Source of the DNA: Chloranthus sessilifolius
Lineage: Eukaryota; Streptophyta; Magnoliopsida; Chloranthales; Chloranthaceae
NCBI GenBank assembly: GCA_021018995.1
Contig: CM037596.1
Span: forward strand, 86,373,184 to 86,437,183
Length of the DNA stretch: 64,000 bases
Direction of reading: 5' to 3'
Positions 55,749 to 64,000 of this stretch are shown here, piece by piece. Position 1 is the stretch's first letter, and every line of letters starts with the position of its first letter. The notes beneath the pieces were generated by a model. It saw only the letters and a program-made list of their open reading frames with translations, did not search any database and was not told the origin of the DNA. Position numbers and translations under genes: made by a program.

Positions 55749-57164
55749 TGTAGACACCCAAATTAGGCCCAAGGCCTGATCGAAACACATTTCGAGAGAG
55801 GCACACTTTCGAGCTTTTGATGGCATGTATGTAACCCTTAGGAATTACCCCAAACCCCTAGGAATCACCTTAGATCCCTCAAAACTTATCCCGAACATTT
55901 AGAAACCAATCCTGAACCCTTAAGAATCAACCATATATAGCCTTCCCAGACCTATTAGAATCCTTCCCGGGCAAGAGTCAAACCCCCCTGAACAGCAGTT
56001 AGAAAGAGGTGTGCTAAATTTTTTGTGAATAGTTGCCCAACCTAAGGCATATACCATTGGAAAGTAGAGCTTCCCATCTTTCCAATGAATTAAGAATCGC
56101 CTAATTTGGATCTGTACATTAAAAGATATGGCAGAATTAAGATCACAAATTTGTGCAAGAAATTACAAAATCGGACCCATATAGCCAATTTCGAATTAAC
56201 TAAAACAGCTGATGAAAAGAAGAGTGCAAAGGTTAGCATAAATAGTTGCCCAACCTAAGGCCTATACCATAGGAAAGTAGACTTTCCTAGCTTTCTAGCG
56301 AGCCAAGCATCGCCTAATTTAGAGTTGTACATAAAAAGTTATCATAATTTGAAAATTGCGGATTTGTGCAGGAAATTGCAAACCGGGCCGGGCCCCTGCG
56401 GGTCTTCAACTTCCAACAGTTTGGGCCTGGTTTTCCTTCAAAAAATGGCCAAAATTGACATTGGGGGTTTGACTTGTGGACCATCCCAAAGTCTAGGGTG
56501 TGTTTCTTTAGGACCCTAGTGACCCTCTTTACTTAAGTTATAACCCTTTTGCCATTCATGTCACCACCCTATCATCTACTATTAAACCTAAATCCCTCTT
56601 CTCTAAGCTCTAGAAAACTACAAAAACCTTAGATTGCCTATTACCTAATTGCTAACCCAATTAGGACTTTAAACCCTCACTAATCCTCCCTTTCTCTCTA
56701 AATAGAGTCACCCCTCTTACCTAAAGGTTGAGAATTTTTACCTAAGAGAGAAAGAGCTTAAGTGAGAAGATCTTTCTCCCTTTGGTGCACCATCCCCATA
56801 CAAATTTCAGAATTCAAAAAGCCCCTTTAGACATTAGTATTTCACTAAAAACCTCTAGGTTAGGTGTGTGTTATCCCCTAGCTTTGCTTCTCTACCTCTT
56901 AGCTTCAAGCCTTAGGAGTTAGAACCCCATTCTATACCATATAAGCCTTCAAAAAGCTCACCGAAGAAAGCCAACGCAAGGCCCCCCAACGGTGCTACAA
57001 GGGCCCGAGAGCTCCGGCTCTCCCCTCTATTCCTCTACCTTCTTTGCTTTTCCTCTATCCTAGAATTGAGCCGTTATGCTGCCCAAATTTCAGCAAGCGG
57101 GAAGGGCTAAATAGGATCGGTGTGCCTTCGGGCAAGGGGAAGTGCCGCTCATTTTGCTTCCTTT

Positions 57165-57195
<31 letters not shown>

Positions 57196-57458
57196 AACCA
57201 GCCCCACATAGACCTGGCCTTAAGTAGAGACTGCATTTAGCGGGTTGATTGGATACCTAACACCTTCCCAATCGATAACCGAAGCCCCTACCAAAGAACC
57301 TTTGGTGTGGATCGGATTCAGAGTCATGTTTTTAGCACTTCGATGCTCATAAAAATTGATCTAGGTTTCCCGAGACACCAAAAGCTCCGAGTGGCGACTC
57401 TAAATATTTTATTTAGCGAGTGCCGACAGGATCGTCAAAAAAATCTCACGGTTGCACA
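55749..57458 (+). repeat. Element E 5' LTR (1710 bp)
   Basis: Starts TGTAGACACCCAAATTAGG and ends CACGGTTGCACA directly before the primer site. CTCTAAATAGAGTC near 56693-56708 is the degenerate counterpart of the TATA box in the element D LTR. A 70-bp phrase (GTTGCCCAACCTAAGGC(C/A)TATACCAT...) is duplicated at 56031 and 56247. A TA microsatellite is at 57165-57189. The 3' 400 bp aligns well with the D LTR. Confidence 0.85.
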
Positions 57459-57460
57459 AA

Positions 57461-57478
57461 CGGCGACTCTGCTGGGGA
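57461..57478 (+). other. Element E primer binding site
   Basis: CGGCGACTCTGCTGGGGA two bases after the LTR, a near match to the TGGCGACTC(T/C)(G/A)CTGGGGA primer site of Tat-lineage elements. I do not assign the tRNA with certainty. Confidence 0.75.
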
Positions 57479-57589
57479 GTAGCTAGTAGAGCTTCCCCTT
57501 GAACTTGGCCCATTTATTTTTTATTTTTACTAACCTTTTATTGCTATTTTTTAGTGCATTTTTTACATTTGTTTTACTCACCCCTCTGA

Positions 57590-58073
57590 TTACGCCATTT
57601 TACTTATCCCTACATTTTGGCTTTAAATTTCAGCAATTTTTACCTAGTCACTTGACTGGCACCTTTTTTACTTACCCCTATGTTTCGGCTTTAAATTTCA
57701 GCAATTTTTGCCTAGTCACTTGACTGTCACCTTTTTACTTACCCCTACATTTCGGCTTAAAATTTCAGCAATTTTTGCCTAGTCACTTGACTGGCACCTT
57801 TTTACTTACCCCTACGTTTCGGCTTTAAATTTTAGTAATTTTTGCCTAGTCACTTGACTAATACCTTTCTTGCTTACCTACGTTTCAGCTTTAAATTTTA
57901 GCAATATTTGCCTAGTCACTTGACTAGCACCTTTTTTACTTACCCTTACGTTTCGGCTTTAAATTTTAGTAATTTTCGCCTAGTCACTTGACTGGCACCT
58001 TTCTTACTTACCTTTACGATTCAGTTTTAAATTTCAGCACTTTATATTTTCCGCCTAGTCGCTTGACTGGCCC
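57590..58073 (+). repeat. Tandem repeat, about 67 bp x 7, in element E leader
   Basis: The unit contains CCTAGTCACTTGACTGGCACC, TTTTACTTACCCCTA and GTTTCGGCTTTAAATTTCAG. The CTTGACT landmark recurs at 57651, 57719, 57786, 57853, 57919, 57987 and 58062, so periods are 66-68 bp and the last is 75. Copies differ at several positions. Not CRISPR: no unique spacers and no repeat palindromes. Confidence 0.95.
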
Positions 58074-59150
58074 CGTCATTTTCCTTATTTCTTGTCATAT
58101 CCTAACATTGGACGCTGGCTCGTAGAGGCGGCATGGGATCATCACCCCCGTTCTTTGAACTTAAGAAAACTTCCATAAAAAATGCTTTGAAAAGTTTTAA
58201 AATTGAACCAAGATAGGGAACTTAATTAATTTACTTTTACAGGATAGATTTTCAAAGGGTTGGGTTTAGGCACACATACAACTTCTCGGGTCTTAGTATG
58301 ACGGCAGCCCCTAGTGGTGATGATCCAGAAAAGTCCCAGCCCACCTAGTATCTGAGAAAGCACTTGCGCTAGAGGTATGTTGGGTGGGTTCCCATTTCTT
58401 CAAAGCTTAAAACCCTTGGGGAGCGCACTAGTGAGTTATACCGGACTCACATCCCTTAGGTTCGGTGAGGAGAGAACGGTTCACTAAAAAAATCAGTCAG
58501 TTCCCGGAAGCCCAGCTTCCATAGAAAAACAAGTTTAGAGACCAACTCCAAATTGAAGTTGCTGTTGTGTAGTTTTGAACAGTAGCATTTCGGATCTGTG
58601 GCCTTTTCCACATCCCGAGTCCCCCGATTAGTGTCTTAGTACCTCTGTTTGGGCCCCGCCAGCCCCGACACCCAATACGCCTCTGTCGGTCAAAAGAAGG
58701 AGACTTCTCTTTGACTCATCTCGGGGGATCGGGTTGTCTGCATCAATTTTTGTGCCTTTAATAGATCAAAGGTCTTCCTTTGATTCTTCCGAAGTGCTTC
58801 GAAATCGTCGCCGCGGGTCCTAAATTAAGGTACGAAAGCCACCCGAGAAGGAAACTCCAGGGCCTCAGAACCTTTGTTTTCACTTATAAAAATTTAAAAA
58901 AAAAAATTTAATTAAAAAACCTAAAAACTAGAGTCTTTGTGGTGCCAGCATAGCGGCATCAACTTGCCCTCCAACATCCCGTAGGGGAAGGAGGAGGAAA
59001 TTTTTTGGGCCTTACCCAAGGCACACGTACCCAACCCGCCAACAAATGATGTCATGGGTAGTGGACCCGGCTTATGTTGATCCCGATTCATTCCCGCCAC
59101 ATTCTCCAACCCATTCCCATTCGGGAGAAATTTTAACCAACATCTCCCTC
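58074..59150 (+). other. Element E leader between tandem repeats and Pro-rich region
   Basis: No sustained reading frame. A short ATG frame at about 58299 (MTAAPSGDDPEKSQPT) ends in TAG and may be a relic gag N-terminus. The rest shows no recognisable feature. Confidence 0.4.
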
Positions 59151-60686
59151 ACCCAATCACACTTTGCCATTTCCGGCCCCTTTGGCACCCCTATTTTTCC
59201 ATTCACCACTTCCTAAGTTATCCAAAATCCATCCCCCAATTCCCCATCTTTTACCCGAACCAGCCCATTTTCCCTTCCGCACCCATTCAAAACCCATCCA
59301 ACATACCCTATTTTTCGTCCACCCAAATTCCCGCATCCACATCCATGCCCCATCTTCCATCTTCCCCATATAGGCCCGATCCACCCTCATTCACATATAC
59401 TACTTCCGCCTTATCCAACCCCCCACACATCTCCCCATCTACCCAAGTCATGCCCATTTTTATCGGGGCCATGCCCGATTTTTCCCAATCACCAACACTT
59501 TACCCTTCATCATCCCCATGCATACCCAACCAATTCCAATGCCCCACTTCTTCCCTCCAATCCACCCCATATTCCATCACTTACTCGGGTCATGCCCAAT
59601 TTTACCGGAGCCATGCCCAATTTATCCTCCACCTCCATCCCATCTATACCCCATCACCCCTTAAATCCACCATCTCCATCCGACCCTCCTTCCATGAACA
59701 TGATGGAGATGTTCCAAGCCTACTCCATGTGGAAGGCTTCCCAAGATGCCTCCTCTCCTCCACCCCCATATCCATGAACCCATCCCACACCCTAGCCAAT
59801 CTCCATGCTTCACTCCCCCATGTCTCCATTCAACCCCCCATCATACACACCATCCAAACCCCCACTACCCACATGCCCCAAGGCCCAATGGCCCAATTAA
59901 TCCTTACCCACCAAGGGCCCATGGCCCAGACCTACCAAGGCCCAATGGACCAAACCCATCAAGGGCCTATGGCCCAAACCTTTCAAGGGCCCATGGCCCA
60001 GACCCATAAAGGCCCAATGGGCCATATCCCCCCCCAAAGGCCCAATGGGCTAGACCCACCAAGGGCTAATGGCTAAACCCACCAAGGCCCAATGGGCTAG
60101 ACCCCAAGGCCCAATGGGCCATATCCATCAAAGGCCCATGGCCTAAACCCATCAAGGGCCCATGGCCTAGACCCATCAATGGCCCATGGCCTAAACCTAT
60201 CAGGACCAAGGCTTCATAGCCCAACCCTCCCAAGGCTTCATAGCCCAAACTCAAGCCCAACAAAACCTTAGAACCTCACACCCATACCCTTCACAATTCC
60301 TCCAAAATGTCACCCATTCGCAACCCTCATAACCAGCTCAAACCCATGCCTTACATTAGTCCCAACTCTCCCATATCCCAACATCCCAAAGCCAGTTCCA
60401 GGCCTTCCCCCATGCTCAATGGCCTCATCAGGCCCCACTCCAAAATCTAACTTTCACTCATCCCATCATCCAACAAACCTTCCATCATCCCCAATGGACT
60501 CACCCAACCCCCACTCATGTCATTCCCATCCAGTCCATGTAACACTAGCATGAGAATCCCACCCTCAGTGCATAATATGTTGACCAATAGTATGAAGAGG
60601 ATGAGATTAGGAACAATGGAGCCTATATTGGGGCATTGACCAGCCTAAACCCTCCTCCTTTAATTGCCCACCCCCTAATAGCCTAA
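59151..60686 (+). pseudogene. Element E Pro-rich region with GGCCCAATGG repeats
   Basis: A C-rich plus-strand region with a 243-codon open frame (59345-60076) of low complexity, Pro/Ser/His/Gln-rich. From 59876 to 60245 a roughly 21-25-bp unit, AAGGGCCCATGGCCCAGACC, recurs about fifteen times and translates as QGPMAQTHQ-like repeats. Tat-lineage gags often have a long Pro-rich N-terminal region, which is the likely origin. The frame does not join the gag frame at 60687 without stops. Weak protein status: the openness is partly due to C-rich composition. Confidence 0.5.
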
Positions 60687-62498
60687 AGTGAAGTCCAACC
60701 AACTGCCGAGAAAGCAGCTCCCATGTCCAAAGAATCAGAGCAGCTGAAAGAACAGTTGGACAAAATACAGAAGCAGTTAATGAAAATGGGTGGTACTGAT
60801 ATCCACTCCACGGACTTCACAGATTTGTGTTTGTTCGCTGAGGTCCCCTTGCCTCCCAAATTTAAAACGTCGGCCTTCGACAAATACAACGGCACCGACA
60901 ATCCCATAGCACGCCTGAAGTCCTACTGTGGGGACATGTGTCAGTATGGAGGGGACGAAAGACTACTGATAAAAGTCTTTAAAAAAAGTTTAATCGGTCT
61001 GGCTTTGAGGTGGTTCACATCTTTAAAACCATCTATGATGAAGACATGGAAGGACTTAACACACCTATTCGAAGAACAATATGTCTACAATATAGACATT
61101 GAGCCACGTAAGTCAGACTTAGCCCATCTAAGATAGAACCCGAATGAGACTTTTAGCGACTATTTAGGGCGATGGAGAGCACTAGCAGCTCAGGTCAGAA
61201 ATAGGATACTTGACGATGAGCAGATCGAAATGATTTCAAAGAATACTTTGTCAGTGATCTCAGACTTTTTGGTATACCAGCAGCGGTCCAGCTTTGCTGA
61301 TCTGGTGAGGAATGCGAATCGATGCGAGGACGCTATCAGGGAAGGCCGCCTGAATAAAAATGTACCAAGTGGAACCAGTGGGGTTAGAAGGTTTTCAGAA
61401 CAAAGGAATGAGAAGAGAACAGGGGTCGATGTTCAGAACATTGCCAACACCAGGCCCCATAATAACAATATAACCTAGTTTCAATTTCAAAATTTGCCGG
61501 TACTGTCGAATCGAGCCAATACAGAGAGCAGGGAATGGGCAGGGAATGCAAATGACCCCAGAGAGGAGAGCCTGCTATGATCGAGTCTTTACGCCCTTGG
61601 GGCAATCCTTGAGTGTACTTTTGCCATTATTAATTAAAAAGGGTTTAATAACTATTCTCCAACCACGACCTCCTCCCAATCTAATTCCATATAATTTTAA
61701 CTCCAATACTCATTGCAATTTCCATCAGGGTCCGGGTCACCCAACTAATCACTGCTTCCCATTGAAGCACGCGATCCAAGATTAAATTGATGCTGGGAAG
61801 ATCATTCCCCCTGTACCCACCCAAGAAAACCAGCATGCCGATATCCACCAGGTGCCACTACCCCCACATCTTACCGGAGGAGCAGGTCTCAGACCCACCG
61901 TCGGAATGATAGAAAATGAAGAGGAGTTTGAGTTTGACCCATTCGATTACATCAGTGATCGAGAGAGTTATGTGGCGCCATTGTCAAGAAATATTGAAGA
62001 AAGGAACATCGAGGTAATTGAACCCCTGAATTTGTCAGATTATTTCCCCAACCCGACTGCACCACGAGTTGAACCCTTAGATCTTAGGGCTTACTTTCCA
62101 TCACCAACACTTGTCAATTATGTGTGCATATAAATACATATCAACCATACACCACCACCCCCGTTAATTCCCCGATAGCTCATCATACCCCCAACCCCCC
62201 GCCAGCACCTATCAGCTACCAATGGCCTACTGTTGCTCCTTTTCCCCCAGTACCACCACCCTCAAGCTTCACCACTCCCATTTGGCCTAATTTTATCCCT
62301 CAACCAGCTATCACCAAGGTAAATCAAGTTTTGCTCACACCTCCTGAGCCCGCAAAGCAAGTACCTCTGATACCGACTGCTATACCATTTCAGATCTCGG
62401 GACCAACCTATGATCCTCATCAGGTCGTGCTGAGTTATGGGCAAATAGATGTTAACGCTGGCAGTCACAGAGAAGGTGCAGTGGAATTTGTGATCTAA
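60687..62498 (+). pseudogene. Element E gag
   Basis: Capsid-type region at 60723-61478: EQLKEQLDKIQKQLMKMGG, KFKTSAFDKYNGTDNPIARL, LALRWFTSLKPSMMKTWKDL then, past one stop, SDYLGRWRALAAQVRNRILD. The nucleocapsid-like motif is CNFHQGPGHPTNHCFPLKHA (61710-61770), C-x2-H-x4/5-H-x4-C. An in-frame TAA follows QD, before IDAGKIIP, which continues the typical Tat sequence. A Pro-rich linker with YDPHQVVLSYGQIDVN leads towards the protease. At least four stops inactivate it. Confidence 0.85.
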
Positions 62499-62573
62499 TC
62501 CGGGAATATCTCGAAGCAGTCAGAAACACCGACAGCAGCACAAGCCCAACCAGAAGGGAAGAAAGATAGCGCA

Positions 62574-63170
62574 GTGAACCCCTTCGAAAAAATGAGTCGA
62601 GAACATATATTGGAGACTCAGCTGAGAAGAATGCCCGCCCATATTACTGTATGGGATCTGTTAATGACATCCCCACTCCATTTTCAAGCATTAATGGGGG
62701 CGTTAAAGAATGCACATGTGTCGCTTCAAGTTAGCCCGAATGAAGTCGGGCAGATAATTGGTCAAGTGATGGCTCCAAATGCCATTTCATTTTCTGATGT
62801 CGATTTACCTGAGGAAGGAGGTAGTCACTCAAAATCTTTGAATATAACCGTTGAGTCTAGAAATATGATTATCCCCTTAGTTCTAATCAATAATGGGTCT
62901 ACATTAAATATATGCCCATTAAGAACCGCCACCAAGATTGGGATACATCCGTGCATGCTGAGACCCATAAGAACCAGTGCCCGAGGTTTTGATAACACAT
63001 GAAAAGAGATAATGAGAGAAGTTGACCTTGAGCTGTTAATTAGGCCAATGACCTTCTCCATACTATTTTAGGTAATGGACATCAAATCCCCATTTAATCT
63101 GCTGTTAGGGCACCCGTGGCTACATGAAGTCAGAGCCATACCTTCCACATTGCACTAGAAACTCAAATTT
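62574..63170 (+). pseudogene. Element E protease region
   Basis: MPAHITVWDLLMTSPLHFQA precedes the protease, as in Tat elements. The active-site region reads IIPLVLINNGSTLNICPL; Tat-lineage proteases usually have an Asp where the first N of NNGS stands, so the catalytic Asp is changed to Asn. LLLGHPWLHEVRAIPSTLH is the C-terminal G-x-P-W motif, reached through stops at 63001 and 63070. The product would process Gag-Pol; this copy could not. Confidence 0.85.
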
Positions 63171-63953
63171 GCATCTGGGCATAAGATTATCACAATCATC
63201 AGAGAGGGGCACAGTGAGAAAGAAAAGGCCACCAATAGCATTGAAAAACCCAATATGCTGGATGTACCACACACCGCTGAGGACGTTGACCTCCACAGTT
63301 TTGAGTACGAGGTGTCGATAATACTCTCAGAGCCCATTGAGGGCATCATTCCAAGAACCGAAGGTGGCATGGTAGCAGCAGTAGCCATGCTCCAAAAGTG
63401 GGGCTATAAAAAAGGAAGAGGTCTTGGGCCTAGATTACAAGGAAGGAAGGAGCCCGTCATAGCTAAGGGCAGTCAGAAAGTTAGGTTCGGGCTAGGTTAT
63501 AAGCCCACCGAAGAAGAAGTAAGAGAGGCCAAGGAGAAGGTCCGTGTAACAGCAGCTGTGAAAGCCAAGGGGATCCACATAGAGGAGAAACCCCGTCCCA
63601 GGCCTCACATCAGGAACTCATTCATAAGTGCTGGGGTTGTGAAAATTGATCGAAATGGGGTAACCCATTTGACCCCACACAAACCCACAGCCCCAATCCA
63701 TCCCACCAATCCCCAGATCTCCCTTCCCAGCTTGGAGATAGATTTAGCCACATTGTCCCTTTTCGAGGAACGACGGTCGGTACCTGAACAAACCCCCCTT
63801 GTGGTGAATCACCATAAAACTGAGTTATCATTTGAGGACATGATCTCAGATAAAATGGGGATCAATATGATGGAGGCTGACTCCAATGAGCCATATCAGT
63901 CAGCATCCTCCATCCCAACAGGTAAAAAAGCGGCTCCTCAGGTACGCAACTGA
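63171..63953 (+). pseudogene. Element E G-patch region between protease and RT
   Basis: After a linker the open frame reads AAVAMLQKWGYKKGRGLGPR and LQGRKEPVIAKGSQKVRFGL, a G-patch-like motif (hydrophobic-x2-x-GY-x2-G-x-GLG), then GYKPTEEEVREAKEKV, a basic region and PEQTPLVVNHHKTELSFEDM. G-patch modules bind RNA or RNA helicases, and this position between PR and RT is known in Ogre-like elements. The frame is open for about 230 codons, the best-kept piece of element E, and stops at 63951-63953. Confidence 0.75.
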
Positions 63954-64000
63954 ACATCTTTGCCCCAAACCCTGGAAGCGGGGAGTGGCCTAACATTTGT

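Larger units (their letters stand above)
55749..64000 (+). mobile_element. Tat/Ogre-type Ty3/gypsy element E, 5' part (partial)
   Basis: Plus-strand order: 5' LTR, primer site, tandem-repeat leader, Pro-rich region, gag, protease and a G-patch region, then the window ends before RT. The PR motif LINNGSTLNICPL and a G-patch between PR and RT are marks of the Tat/Ogre lineage. It is inserted in the leader of Athila element C. Several stops show that the copy is inactive. Confidence 0.85.

Noticed and set aside
57590-58073. Regular repeats considered as a CRISPR array
   Set aside because: There are no unique spacers, the units are contiguous, and the context is a plant retrotransposon leader.

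Overview
This window is intergenic heterochromatin-like DNA from a flowering-plant nuclear genome. It is AT-rich and consists almost entirely of nested, decayed transposable elements, plus one broken host gene. A land-plant origin is indicated by Athila, Tat, Tekay/Del-type chromovirus and Tnt1-like copia retrotransposons, CACTA DNA transposons, an ABCG transporter exon pair and a DUF1677-like fragment. No intact protein-coding gene, rRNA or convincing tRNA gene was found. All elements are named by lineage from protein motifs and LTR/PBS structure; species and family names cannot be given.

Left block (1-13428) is a three-level nest. A Tat-type element (D, + strand) has its 3' UTR and 3' LTR at 9827-13428. 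An Athila-type element (B, - strand, 5392-9826) is inserted in it. A second Athila-type element (A, - strand, 1-5391) is inserted in B's pol. The missing halves of all three lie left of the window.

Middle block (13429-29652) holds two exons of an ABCG half-transporter pseudogene (15473-15757 and 27453-27560). Their intron contains an 11.4-kb CACTA-type transposon (15878-27311) with matching CACTACGT termini and a GGC target duplication. The transposon carries a DUF1677-like exon, another exon-like piece and several long hairpins, but no transposase that I recognise. A second copy of its right end follows the second exon.

Right block (29653-64000) begins with a Tnt1-like copia element (+). 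Its gag is split by a complete 12-kb chromovirus (G, - strand, 30853-42821). The copia is split again by a 163-bp CACTA MITE and by the 5' LTR of a plus-strand gypsy element (F). F is interrupted by a third Athila element (C, -), which lacks RT, RNase H and integrase. C is in turn interrupted by a Tat/Ogre-type element (E, +) with a G-patch domain, running off the right edge.

The most interesting element is chromovirus G. It has a likely 153-nt spliceosomal intron exactly at the gag-protease junction; an unspliced message would stop after Gag. It also has an extra 3' ORF downstream of the chromodomain, with its own TATA-like box and an upstream motif shared with the element's LTRs. All reading frames are decayed, so these are properties of the family rather than of a live copy.
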